38,907 nt of DNA from a virus. The stretch is from positions 1-38,907 of the IMG/VR virus record IMGVR_UViG_3300043429_000433; one strand, given 5' to 3'. Numbering within the stretch: the first letter of the stretch is position 1; each line of letters opens with the position of its first letter. A program made the translations under genes and the position numbers. Shown in pieces: positions 30,515 to 36,175 of the stretch. The notes beneath the pieces were generated by a model that was given only the letters and a program-made list of their open reading frames with translations, ran no database searches and was not told the origin of the DNA.

Positions 30515-30763
30515 TCATTTTCTCCTTGGTTTGGTTTCAGGACGGGGGCAATTCTCTGGGGGTACAACCACGCACCAGATGGCTATTGGTGGGGTGCCTC
30601 TGTGGCGTACCCATCTGTCGATGTAGGCGTCAGGCATGGTGTTGAGTAGCTTGCGGATGTTTTTCGGCTCTCGGTCCAGCTTGTTGGCTATTGTGCCTGC
30701 GTCCATGCCGTCCGGGTTGTCGCGCAGGAGTTTGCGGACGGCGTGCGTTGCGAAAGTTCTCAT
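30515..30763 (-). CDS. Small winged-helix / HTH protein, paralogue A
   Basis: This encodes 82 residues. Residues 5-45 are a predicted wHTH (Asp-Ala-Gly-Thr-Ile-Ala-Asn-Lys-Leu-Asp-Arg-Glu-Pro-Lys-Asn-Ile-Arg-Lys-Leu-Leu). It then has Met-Pro-Asp-Ala-Tyr-Ile-Asp-Arg-Trp and Val-Pro-Pro-Glu-Asn-Cys-Pro-Arg-Pro. A second gene at 32738-33040 has the same plan. It likely binds phage or host DNA. The start overlaps the upstream stop as TAATG. Confidence 0.65.
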   Translation of the reverse strand: MRTFATHAVRKLLRDNPDGMDAGTIANKLDREPKNIRKLLNTMPDAYIDRWVRHRGTPPIAIWCVVVPPENCPRPETKPRRK

Positions 30764-30948
30764 TACAGTTCGTACTTGTTGAGTTGTGGTTTGATGTGGG
30801 GTTGCGCTCTCAGGAAGATACCGAACAGTTTGTAGTCAGTACTCACTACCGCACCCTTGGCACGGAACAGTGGGTCTTGCAAGAAGATGCTCGGCCTCGG
30901 GTTTTGCTTCCAGTGGAAAGGCGAGTTGGGATGGCATTTACATTTCAT
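30763..30948 (-). CDS. Hypothetical small protein (61 aa)
   Basis: This encodes 61 residues with GGAA upstream of the ATG. It begins Met-Lys-Cys-Lys-Cys-His-Pro-Asn and is basic and aromatic-rich. The Cys-x-Cys-x-x-x-x-Pro start could be part of a metal site, but the other ligands are not clear. It is followed by the wHTH gene with one base of overlap. Function unknown. Confidence 0.5.
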   Translation of the reverse strand: MKCKCHPNSPFHWKQNPRPSIFLQDPLFRAKGAVVSTDYKLFGIFLRAQPHIKPQLNKYEL

Positions 30949-30957
30949 GTATTTTCC

Positions 30958-31413
30958 TTATTTGTGTTTAACGCGAACGGTTGAGGGGCCTTTGGTCACA
31001 CCCCAGTCCGTGGCTTGATTGCGGTTTGATATAGCCAGTACGTTCATGGCTATTCGTTTTCTGTTGCTTTTGACGTTGTTTATCAGTGACGCTCGCTCAG
31101 CCTGACCTTCGTCGTACATCTTTGTTTCCAGCGAGTCGTACGGGCTTGTCTCCAGCTTGCGCAGCAACAAGATGTCTTTCTCTGGCGGCTGATCCCATAA
31201 CCGTGCGCTGATCTTTGGCAGGTATTCTGCAACGTATACCCGAATGCCGACGCCGAAAGGCAAAAACTTTTTTGGCACACGCTTGAGCGGCGGGTCACAC
31301 TCATCTGTGCGCTTACCTGACAGTGTTTTGAAAAGACGCAACGCATCCACGTAGGTGCCAGACAACCGCCACGTTTTAATGAGCGCGGCGTCCCAGTTTT
31401 TTTGGTCGCTCAT
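30958..31413 (-). CDS. Hypothetical phage protein (151 aa)
   Basis: This encodes 151 residues, basic in the N-terminal half with Pro-Pro-Leu-Lys-Arg-Val-Pro-Lys-Lys-Phe and Phe-Gly-Val-Gly-Ile-Arg-Val-Tyr-Val-Ala-Glu-Tyr. The second half is helical and ends with basic residues. There is no enzyme motif or TM. ATGA overlap with the upstream gene. Not recognised. Confidence 0.6.
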   Translation of the reverse strand: MSDQKNWDAALIKTWRLSGTYVDALRLFKTLSGKRTDECDPPLKRVPKKFLPFGVGIRVYVAEYLPKISARLWDQPPEKDILLLRKLETSPYDSLETKMYDEGQAERASLINNVKSNRKRIAMNVLAISNRNQATDWGVTKGPSTVRVKHK

Positions 31414-31637
31414 GTGTTTTGCCTTTTCTGCACAAGGTCGTGGAGCTTTTCTTCAATAGGAGCATCAATCCCGCCACCTGTCCATGCATCCCATGCGCCC
31501 AATCTTTTTTGGTTGATGGTCAGGTCGCCGTCAGGGCTGTCTTGAAGTAAGCGCCCCATCTCAGCGCAGCTTGCAGTGAAGCTCTTTGGTGTGTCTTGGT
31601 CGGGGCAGATCGTGAATGTATACGGCAGCTTAGCCAT
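31410..31637 (-). CDS. Hypothetical small protein (75 aa)
   Basis: This encodes 75 residues with Pro-Tyr-Thr-Phe-Thr-Ile-Cys-Pro and Leu-Gly-Ala-Trp-Asp-Ala-Trp-Thr-Gly-Gly-Gly-Ile. It is compact, with one Cys near the N-terminus and a helical C-terminus. It is coupled to its neighbours by ATGA downstream and an 8-nt overlap upstream. No family. Confidence 0.55.
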   Translation of the reverse strand: MAKLPYTFTICPDQDTPKSFTASCAEMGRLLQDSPDGDLTINQKRLGAWDAWTGGGIDAPIEEKLHDLVQKRQNT

Positions 31638-31860
31638 GGTTCTTCTCCATCAAAGTTGTCATTGTGTCGATCACTACCGCGTATACGGCATCGCGTAATT
31701 TTGAGTCAGTGATTGTCATGTTGCCGTCGATGATGGCGTCCATCTCTGAAAGGTCAAGCCCCACCCACTCACGCTTTGGCAAGCGGTAGTCTTTGGGGAA
31801 GGCGGCGCGGTACTTGATGTACTCCTCGTCAAAGGCCTTGTTTATTTCTTCTGCGTTCAT
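31630..31860 (-). CDS. Small protein with Lys-Arg-Glu-Trp-Val-Gly-Leu module (76 aa)
   Basis: This encodes 76 residues. The middle has Pro-Lys-Arg-Glu-Trp-Val-Gly-Leu-Asp-Leu-Ser-Glu-Met-Asp-Ala-Ile, a module also found in the gene at 32185-32544; 24 identical nucleotides are shared (31757-31780 and 32396-32419). Such modules recur in small phage proteins, and I know of no activity. ATGA overlap with the upstream gene. Confidence 0.6.
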   Translation of the reverse strand: MNAEEINKAFDEEYIKYRAAFPKDYRLPKREWVGLDLSEMDAIIDGNMTITDSKLRDAVYAVVIDTMTTLMEKNHG

Positions 31861-32027
31861 TTGTTTTCCTCTTCTTGCGTGTACTTACCCCACACAGCGT
31901 CGAGCATGTCAGCTGCTTTGTTGAGCTTGTGAATCAAGGTCTTGTGCTGGTACTCGTCCAGCCCGGCGGCATAGCCGCGCATCCATGATGCCATGGTGAA
32001 GTATTGCAGTTTGTTTGGGTCGATCAT
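31857..32027 (-). CDS. Hypothetical microprotein (56 aa)
   Basis: This encodes 56 residues with AGGAG 8 nt before the ATG. Sequence features are Met-Ala-Ser-Trp-Met-Arg-Gly-Tyr-Ala-Ala-Gly-Leu-Asp-Glu-Tyr and a helical remainder; there is no Cys and no TM. It ends overlapping the next gene by ATGA and starts inside the stop of the gene upstream. Function unknown. Confidence 0.6.
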   Translation of the reverse strand: MIDPNKLQYFTMASWMRGYAAGLDEYQHKTLIHKLNKAADMLDAVWGKYTQEEENK

Positions 32028-32188
32028 GCGTTGCGCTCCTTAATTTTTGTTTCCAGTATTGCCAGATACTCACGCGCCTGCTCAACCGGAACTTCGGCGT
32101 GATAAAAAATCAATGCGGCTTCTACAAGCTGCACGCTTTGGGGTACGTCTTTGAAAACAGCCCATAGGTACTCTCGCTTATCGCTCAT
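32024..32188 (-). CDS. Hypothetical microprotein (54 aa)
   Basis: This encodes 54 residues, Met-Ser-Asp-Lys-Arg-Glu-Tyr-Leu-Trp at the start and helical through Glu-Gln-Ala-Arg-Glu-Tyr-Leu-Ala-Ile-Leu. Both ends overlap neighbouring genes by ATGA, which supports it as real. Not recognised. Confidence 0.6.
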   Translation of the reverse strand: MSDKREYLWAVFKDVPQSVQLVEAALIFYHAEVPVEQAREYLAILETKIKERNA

Positions 32189-32544
32189 TGTGGCTCCTTG
32201 TGGTTGATAATTTTGACCCCCGTTTCCGGGTCGACGTAGGTCACTTCAGCGCCGCACCAGCAGGGCGACCCGTCAGTTATGTGCTTTCGCGCATACCCGT
32301 TTTTTTCTTTGAGTTTGGCTTCGACGTCTTTTGCCATATGCCACAAGCCGGTTCCAAAGTTTGAGTTGATAGCTTGCCCACGCTCCTCATCCGTCAGCCC
32401 CACCCACTCACGCTTTGGCTGGATAAGTTCTTGTGCCGCAAACGTCATGGCTTGCCCCAATTTCTTGGCCAGCACATCTTCGATCAGTGGCACGATGGCC
32501 TCTTGCAGATACTCTCGCAGTGCTGCCTCTTGTTTCGGTGTCAT
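32185..32544 (-). CDS. Small protein with Lys-Arg-Glu-Trp-Val-Gly-Leu module and C-terminal zinc-like motif (119 aa)
   Basis: The ATG at 32544 has AAGGAG 6 nt upstream, so it is preferred over a longer upstream frame. The product is 119 residues. An N-terminal helix is followed by Pro-Lys-Arg-Glu-Trp-Val-Gly-Leu-Thr-Asp-Glu-Glu and a C-terminal segment Pro-Cys-Trp-Cys-Gly with a later His, suggesting a zinc site. The module is shared with the gene at 31630. Function unknown. Confidence 0.6.
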   Translation of the reverse strand: MTPKQEAALREYLQEAIVPLIEDVLAKKLGQAMTFAAQELIQPKREWVGLTDEERGQAINSNFGTGLWHMAKDVEAKLKEKNGYARKHITDGSPCWCGAEVTYVDPETGVKIINHKEPQ

Positions 32545-32741
32545 GTCTTTCTCCTTGGTTGATTCGTTATCCGGTCCCAGTGTTCGCCGTAGATTTCTTC
32601 GCGCATGGCCCACACGAAAAGCTGAATCCACATTGACCGGGCATGGCCGAGCGCGTGATGCTTCTTGGCAACTTCCAAGTGGTTCTCACTGTTACGCAGG
32701 ACATACGCTTCACGGGCATCGTCGTTGTACGGCACGCTCAC
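32541..32741 (-). CDS. Hypothetical protein with GTG start (66 aa)
   Basis: The GTG at 32741 overlaps the upstream TGA (GTGA), with AAGGAG 7 nt upstream. The product is 66 residues, helical, with Ala-Lys-Lys-His-His-Ala-Leu-Gly-His-Ala-Arg and Trp-Ile-Gln-Leu-Phe-Val-Trp. The His cluster might bind metal. No family assigned. Confidence 0.6.
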   Translation of the reverse strand: MSVPYNDDAREAYVLRNSENHLEVAKKHHALGHARSMWIQLFVWAMREEIYGEHWDRITNQPRRKT

Positions 32742-33040
32742 ACTCTTGCTCCTTCAACAATGACCCACTGGGTCTTTGGTTTCCTGTAGTTCACCCCCCA
32801 CTTTACGCGGTCTTTGGGGTGAGGGCAGTCCTCGGGTACAGGCACAGCGACCCATACCTTTGTGAACTGCCCACGCTTGCCCATTCTCCAGCGGTCCACA
32901 TACACATCGGGCATAGCCCTGAGCGCTGTCCTGACATTGGCCACGTGTACCCCAGTAACCGCCGCGATCTCAGGCGGTGTCATCCCGTTCGGGTGTGCCC
33001 GCAGAACGGTACGGATTTTCTTCTGCCGTACAGGGGTCAT
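32738..33040 (-). CDS. Small winged-helix / HTH protein, paralogue B
   Basis: The ATG at 33040 overlaps the upstream stop (ATGA). The product is 100 residues. The wHTH at residues 7-45 (Met-Thr-Pro-Pro-Glu-Ile-Ala-Ala-Val-Thr-Gly-Val-His-Val-Ala-Asn-Val-Arg) is followed by Met-Pro-Asp-Val-Tyr-Val-Asp-Arg-Trp and Val-Pro-Glu-Asp-Cys-Pro-His-Pro. This is the same plan as the protein at 30515-30763, so the two are paralogues. It likely binds DNA. Confidence 0.65.
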   Translation of the reverse strand: MTPVRQKKIRTVLRAHPNGMTPPEIAAVTGVHVANVRTALRAMPDVYVDRWRMGKRGQFTKVWVAVPVPEDCPHPKDRVKWGVNYRKPKTQWVIVEGARV

Positions 33041-33267
33041 GCTTGCCTCGCTTTCAGCATGGCATCGGCCATTTTGTAAGCTACTTCTGCAATGTAATCG
33101 CAACGTGGTTGTTCAACGTCAACCATCATCCCCTGCATCGCCTCGGCCGCAAAGAAGTCGCGCAGGGTCATGCCATCAACAGGCTCAAATTCGGCTGTGG
33201 CGTATCCGGCGCGATAAACGCGCTTCTTAGATGGAAACGCTGGTCCGCCTGTGTTTGTGTTGCTCAT
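33037..33267 (-). CDS. Small phage protein with Gly-Gly-Pro-Ala-Phe-Pro and Leu-Arg-Asp-Phe-Phe-Ala motifs
   Basis: The start at 33267 overlaps the upstream stop (ATGA). The product is 76 residues, beginning Met-Ser-Asn-Thr-Asn-Thr-Gly-Gly-Pro-Ala-Phe-Pro, then Gly-Met-Thr-Leu-Arg-Asp-Phe-Phe-Ala-Ala-Glu-Ala-Met-Gln-Gly. This pair of motifs is common in small early phage proteins of unknown role. Helical C-terminus. Confidence 0.65.
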   Translation of the reverse strand: MSNTNTGGPAFPSKKRVYRAGYATAEFEPVDGMTLRDFFAAEAMQGMMVDVEQPRCDYIAEVAYKMADAMLKARQA

Positions 33268-33599
33268 TTGTCTGCCTTTTTGTTGGGTGGAACTACCTGT
33301 GGTGGCTCGTTGACCAGCCACAGGGTGAAGCTCTTGGTCTTGTGGTCTTTGAGTTGGCGGACGCTCACTGTCCTGCGCAGCCCCTTGTTGTCGATGAAGC
33401 GTTGCAGCGCCTTGCGCATACCGCCAAAGTCACGCTCAGGCACACTCAGCGCCTCCTTGAAACCAAGCAGCTTCTCGAACTTGTCGTCGTGCTGCGTGGT
33501 GCCCTTGCGCTTGACGCTGACCTTTGGGATGGGCACGAACTCAATAACCTCTTTGCCTGTGAATATGTTGTGCACAGGTGCGAACCGTGTTGCTGTCAT
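33264..33599 (-). CDS. Hypothetical phage protein (111 aa)
   Basis: The ATG at 33599 overlaps the upstream stop (ATGA), so it is chosen over a longer frame. The product is 111 residues and basic, with Ile-Pro-Lys-Val-Ser-Val-Lys-Arg-Lys-Gly, Asp-Phe-Gly-Gly-Met-Arg-Lys-Ala-Leu and a Lys-rich end. No TM. It might bind nucleic acid, judged on charge alone. Not recognised. Confidence 0.6.
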   Translation of the reverse strand: MTATRFAPVHNIFTGKEVIEFVPIPKVSVKRKGTTQHDDKFEKLLGFKEALSVPERDFGGMRKALQRFIDNKGLRRTVSVRQLKDHKTKSFTLWLVNEPPQVVPPNKKADK

Positions 33600-33685
33600 T
33601 TGATGATCCTCATGAACGCGCCGCATCGGGCGCACTTGTAGATTGGTTGGTCAGGGACTGGTTCCCAGCGGTGTTTACAGGTCAT
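33596..33685 (-). CDS. Zinc-knuckle microprotein (29 aa)
   Basis: A 29-residue frame with Cys3, His5, Cys18 and Cys21 (Cys-Lys-His and Cys-Ala-Arg-Cys-Gly) could fold round one zinc ion. Both ends overlap neighbours by ATGA, exactly as in the surrounding genes, and a GGAAG-type site precedes it. This argues for a real gene despite its size. Confidence 0.55.
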   Translation of the reverse strand: MTCKHRWEPVPDQPIYKCARCGAFMRIIK

Positions 33686-33906
33686 GTGCCCATCTTCCTT
33701 TTAAGTTCGCCGTAGTTCCACACGGCCTCGTTCAGCCAACCTTCTGTTTTGGTGAGTCTGCTCTCCAAGTCGATGGCCGCTTCTTGAGCTTGGAACAACG
33801 CGGCTTCAAGCGTGCCGATGCGCTCGTTAATCCAATCAAGCTCCAGCTTGGTCCACTTCCACCCACCGATGAAGTCGGGGTGATCTTCCGGTTTGATTTT
33901 GCTCAT
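33682..33906 (-). CDS. Hypothetical coiled-coil protein (74 aa)
   Basis: The ATG at 33906 has AAGGAG 8 nt upstream, so it is preferred over a longer frame. The product is 74 residues, with Trp-Lys-Trp-Thr-Lys-Leu-Glu-Leu-Asp-Trp-Ile then a heptad-like helix to the end. It overlaps both neighbours by ATGA. Function unknown. Confidence 0.6.
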   Translation of the reverse strand: MSKIKPEDHPDFIGGWKWTKLELDWINERIGTLEAALFQAQEAAIDLESRLTKTEGWLNEAVWNYGELKRKMGT

Positions 33907-34022
33907 AGAAACCACTCCTTGATGTGATACCACGCGATGCAGACCGCGATGAACCAAACGCCAACCAACGCAATGCATAAGTAGGCCATAGCCCACCATC
34001 CAGCTTTTTCTCCATCGTTCAT
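33903..34022 (-). CDS. Single-TM microprotein (39 aa)
   Basis: This encodes 39 residues with a hydrophobic helix from about residue 9 to 31 (Trp-Trp-Ala-Met-Ala-Tyr-Leu-Cys-Ile-Ala-Leu-Val-Gly-Val-Trp) and short polar ends. Overlaps by ATGA at both ends support it; the ribosome site is weak, fitting coupled translation. It probably sits in the inner membrane; role unknown. Confidence 0.6.
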   Translation of the reverse strand: MNDGEKAGWWAMAYLCIALVGVWFIAVCIAWYHIKEWFL

Positions 34023-34246
34023 GATGCGTACCCATCCGAAATAACTTTGGCCTTGGCTTCTTCCAACATTCCAATCAGTGCAAGCCGGTCTGGTGTTGAT
34101 GATGTCTTGATGGTGAACTGGCCTTTGTCGTACCAGAAGCACAGCACTATGGCGGTGTCTGGCTCTTCATCAATGGCTTCGTTCAGCACAATCTTGGCGT
34201 TAACTTTGTGGCGGTTTGGGATGGTTGCTGTCTTGAGTTTGCTCAT
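34019..34246 (-). CDS. Hypothetical protein (75 aa)
   Basis: The ATG at 34246 has GGGGG 8 nt upstream. The product is 75 residues, a small alpha/beta protein with Thr-Ala-Ile-Val-Leu-Cys-Phe-Trp-Tyr-Asp-Lys-Gly-Gln-Phe-Thr-Ile and Leu-Ala-Leu-Ile-Gly-Met-Leu-Glu-Glu-Ala-Lys. Overlaps the next gene by ATGA. Not recognised. Confidence 0.6.
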   Translation of the reverse strand: MSKLKTATIPNRHKVNAKIVLNEAIDEEPDTAIVLCFWYDKGQFTIKTSSTPDRLALIGMLEEAKAKVISDGYAS

Positions 34247-34248
34247 GA

Positions 34249-34386
34249 TCAATACCCCCATCGAATACGGAAGCACACAAGCCATAGGTGCAACACAAAC
34301 TCATTGCCACCGGCAAAAAAGCCAACAGCAAAGCATGGCCACTTGCGTGGTAAAAATTCGGTTGTTGTGTGCAAACTTTTTCTCAT
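34249..34386 (-). CDS. Membrane microprotein (45 aa)
   Basis: This encodes 45 residues with AAGGAA 5-6 nt before the ATG. The N-terminus is basic, then a hydrophobic Phe/Gly/Leu/Trp-rich stretch runs from about residue 18 to 41 (Phe-Ala-Val-Gly-Phe-Phe-Ala-Gly-Gly, then Leu-His-Leu-Trp-Leu-Val-Cys-Phe). Its start overlaps the upstream stop by ATGA. Possibly a membrane protein; role unknown. Confidence 0.5.
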   Translation of the reverse strand: MRKSLHTTTEFLPRKWPCFAVGFFAGGNEFVLHLWLVCFRIRWGY

Positions 34387-34526
34387 TTTGTTTCCTTTGC
34401 TTTCTCGATGAACTTTGTTGGTGGCAGTTTGCCGTTGTTGACAACGCACGCTCCGCACCTTGCCAGCACTTTGATTGCCGGTGAATGGGGCGCGGTGCAG
34501 CGTTTGCAGTAGTCAGCGGCGGTCAT
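34383..34526 (-). CDS. Zinc-ribbon microprotein (47 aa)
   Basis: The ATG at 34526 has GAGGA upstream and overlaps the preceding stop (ATGA). The product is 47 residues with Cys7-x-x-Cys10 and Cys24-x-x-Cys27, a complete zinc-ribbon set, and a basic C-terminus. It may bind nucleic acid or a host protein. Confidence 0.6.
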   Translation of the reverse strand: MTAADYCKRCTAPHSPAIKVLARCGACVVNNGKLPPTKFIEKAKETK

Positions 34527-34819
34527 GTGTTCCTCCTTGCTCGGATGGCGTCGCCGACTGCGCGGCCTAGCGGGCTGCGTCCTTTGGTCAGGAAATCCTC
34601 TGCGTGTTTCGCACACGCCTCACGCTCGGCCTCGACAGCTTCACGGGTCGCCACACACGCATACCGTTTGCAAGTGGGGCCGCATGAGTGAATGTCCCAC
34701 TTGTATTTTTCACGCTCGTCAGCACGGACAAGCTCGGCAAATCGTTCAACAGCAGCCACTCGCTCGTCACTGGTCATCCAAAGATCAGCCTCCCGCGCCA
34801 TTTCAATTACGGTCTTCAT
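34523..34819 (-). CDS. Small protein with Met-Lys-Thr-Val-Ile-Glu-Met-Ala-Arg-Glu-Ala start, copy 1 (98 aa)
   Basis: This encodes 98 residues. The first 11 residues are identical to those of the next gene upstream (34816-35100), and the coding DNA there is an exact 35-nt repeat. It then has Phe-Ala-Glu-Leu-Val-Arg-Ala-Asp-Glu-Arg and Cys-Gly-Pro-Thr-Cys-Lys-Arg-Tyr-Ala-Cys, a possible metal site. An Ala/Glu-rich helix with Glu-Ala-Glu-Arg-Glu-Ala-Cys-Ala follows. It is typical of modular small phage proteins; function unknown. Confidence 0.6.
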   Translation of the reverse strand: MKTVIEMAREADLWMTSDERVAAVERFAELVRADEREKYKWDIHSCGPTCKRYACVATREAVEAEREACAKHAEDFLTKGRSPLGRAVGDAIRARRNT

Positions 34820-34820
34820 G
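34786..34820. repeat. 35-bp direct repeat, copy 1
   Basis: The 35 bases here are identical to 35067-35101. They cover the start codon and first 11 codons of two adjacent genes plus one base upstream of each ATG. The two copies are 281 bp apart. The identity at DNA level points to a recent duplication or recombination of this gene start. Confidence 0.85.
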
Positions 34821-35100
34821 TGCTGCTCCTTGCCTTAAGGCCAGACGGATCGCTTTGCAGTGAGTACGCGTCAATCATCTGCCGCATAAATGCCTGAAGT
34901 CTTTCGCGCTCGGCCTGCTTGCCTGCCTCGTACCCCTCTTGCCATGTCATGTATGACTGCGGTGGGTGGTTGGCGATCACAAGGGCGGCAAAGCGTTCAA
35001 GCTGCTCCGGGTTGAAGGTGTGCGTTGGTCGATCTGGATAGTGGCGATTGGTGTAAGGGGTAGCCCCAGCCTCCCGCGCCATTTCAATTACGGTCTTCAT
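34816..35100 (-). CDS. Small protein with Met-Lys-Thr-Val-Ile-Glu-Met-Ala-Arg-Glu-Ala start, copy 2 (94 aa)
   Basis: This encodes 94 residues. It shares its first 11 residues with the next gene and then diverges: Arg-His-Tyr-Pro-Asp-Arg-Pro-Thr-His-Thr-Phe, Gln-Leu-Glu-Arg-Phe-Ala-Ala-Leu-Val, and Gly-Tyr-Glu-Ala-Gly-Lys-Gln-Ala-Glu-Arg-Glu-Arg. The Phe-Ala-x-Leu-Val segment is also similar between the two. ATGA overlaps on both sides. Function unknown. Confidence 0.6.
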   Translation of the reverse strand: MKTVIEMAREAGATPYTNRHYPDRPTHTFNPEQLERFAALVIANHPPQSYMTWQEGYEAGKQAERERLQAFMRQMIDAYSLQSDPSGLKARSST

Positions 35101-35101
35101 G
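35067..35101. repeat. 35-bp direct repeat, copy 2
   Basis: This is identical to 34786-34820 and has the same place relative to its gene (start codon plus first 11 codons). Confidence 0.85.
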
Positions 35102-35372
35102 CGTCCTCCTTGATGCCGTGGGCGGCTTCGACAAATTCCTTGATGACTTTAGCGCTGCGTAGCAGACCAATCTTGCCTCGCATCTGGATTGAACCGCCAA
35201 CGAAAGCGGCAACGCCGACAAGCTCTTGTGTTCCTGTGCGCAGAATCAACTCCAAAAACTCCTCATCCGTCAGCGGCTTGCGCTGTGCTTGAGACTTGAG
35301 TTTGTTGAGCAGTTCGTTACGCTGTCGGCTGCACTCTGCGTAGGCCAGCTTGAGTTCTTCAAGTTCACTCAT
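35097..35372 (-). CDS. Small protein with Arg-Lys-Pro-Leu-Thr-Asp-Glu module (91 aa)
   Basis: This encodes 91 residues. An N-terminal helix (Glu-Glu-Leu-Lys-Leu-Ala-Tyr-Ala-Glu-Cys) precedes Gln-Arg-Lys-Pro-Leu-Thr-Asp-Glu-Glu. This module is shared with the next gene upstream at DNA level (28 identical bases, 35262-35289 and 35468-35495). A Gly/Val-rich middle and a helical end follow. Function unknown. Confidence 0.6.
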   Translation of the reverse strand: MSELEELKLAYAECSRQRNELLNKLKSQAQRKPLTDEEFLELILRTGTQELVGVAAFVGGSIQMRGKIGLLRSAKVIKEFVEAAHGIKEDA

Positions 35373-35746
35373 GTGTTCTGCTCCCGCAACGTGGCTTCGA
35401 TGGCTCGGACAAACTCACGAATGTGATTGCTTGGGGTGATAACTGCATCCCAGATAGCGTCAATCTGCTCATCCGTCAGCGGCTTGCGCTGTGCTGGTGG
35501 AGATGTGTAGAGGGGCGCAATCTTTTTCAAGCGGGGGTTGCCTTTCTCAAACCCCCATTCGACTTGTTGCGCATCTACGCACATGGTTCGCCCAGTTTCT
35601 TCATGCTGAAACATCCACGCCACAGGCTCCTGCTGTGCTGGCTGCTCTGCCCACTGCGGGTTCTCCTCCAGCTTCTTGTCAGCCCACGCATTCAATTCAT
35701 CTACCGTAAACCATGCGCGGTGCTGCGCCTCGTCTTTCTTGCTCAT
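35369..35746 (-). CDS. Small phage protein with Glu-Pro-Val-Ala-Trp and Arg-Lys-Pro-Leu-Thr-Asp-Glu modules (125 aa)
   Basis: The ATG at 35746 overlaps the upstream stop (ATGA). The product is 125 residues. It has Gln-Glu-Pro-Val-Ala-Trp-Met-Phe, then Pro-Leu-Tyr-Thr-Ser-Pro-Pro-Ala-Gln-Arg-Lys-Pro-Leu-Thr-Asp-Glu-Gln-Ile, and a C-terminal helix ending Glu-Ala-Thr-Leu-Arg-Glu. This chain of modules is common in early proteins of betaproteobacterial phages; the activity is not known to me. Confidence 0.65.
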   Translation of the reverse strand: MSKKDEAQHRAWFTVDELNAWADKKLEENPQWAEQPAQQEPVAWMFQHEETGRTMCVDAQQVEWGFEKGNPRLKKIAPLYTSPPAQRKPLTDEQIDAIWDAVITPSNHIREFVRAIEATLREQNT

Positions 35747-36069
35747 ACCCCACCCCCTCTCTTGGCACACGGCCAGCGGTTGGACAGCGTAGCTTGCACG
35801 TAGATGTCAGCGGCCATGTGGCGCTCAGACGGCACGCGCTCCAGTGTTTGTTTCACCATGTCCACCATCTGCCCGAGGCTCACCTGACCGGGAGGGATAC
35901 AGATCGTCACACCAGCCTGCGAATCAGCAACCCCCGCTATGTACCCAAGGACCAAAGCCCGGTCGTTTGTGAGTCGGGTGTATAAATCCTGCCCCGTGTA
36001 CAGGATGGAGGATGGCTGTGCGTGTGCGCTGCTACACATCAGTGCAGCGATGATTAAAAGTCTTTTCAT
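35743..36069 (-). CDS. Rap1a/Tai-like secreted protein
   Basis: The ATG at 36069 has AGGAG 10 nt upstream. The product is 108 residues and begins with a signal peptide (Met-Lys-Arg, hydrophobic core, Ala-His-Ala cleavage site before Gln18). The mature part has Gly-Tyr-Ile-Ala-Gly-Val-Ala-Asp, Cys-Ile-Pro-Pro-Gly-Gln and a final Trp-Pro-Cys. These match the Rap1a/Tai immunity-protein pattern known from periplasmic type VI secretion immunity. It probably acts in the periplasm with a disulfide between its two mature Cys. In a phage it might block an effector or a competing lysin; that is inference. Confidence 0.65.
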   Translation of the reverse strand: MKRLLIIAALMCSSAHAQPSSILYTGQDLYTRLTNDRALVLGYIAGVADSQAGVTICIPPGQVSLGQMVDMVKQTLERVPSERHMAADIYVQATLSNRWPCAKRGGGV

Positions 36070-36173
36070 ACCAATGCTTCTCCTACGCTGTCGCGTTGTT
36101 GTTTCTCGTACAGTTTGATCTGCTCTGGTGTCCACGGCACAGGGCCAGTGGGTGGTGGGAAGGGCCACGTCAT
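36066..36173 (-). CDS. Proline-rich microprotein (35 aa)
   Basis: A 35-residue frame starting Met-Thr-Trp-Pro-Phe-Pro-Pro-Pro-Thr-Gly-Pro-Val-Pro-Trp, ending as ATGA with the Rap1a-like gene and lying 2 nt after the upstream stop. A G-rich site precedes it. The packing supports translation. Function unknown. Confidence 0.5.
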   Translation of the reverse strand: MTWPFPPPTGPVPWTPEQIKLYEKQQRDSVGEALV

Positions 36174-36175
36174 AC

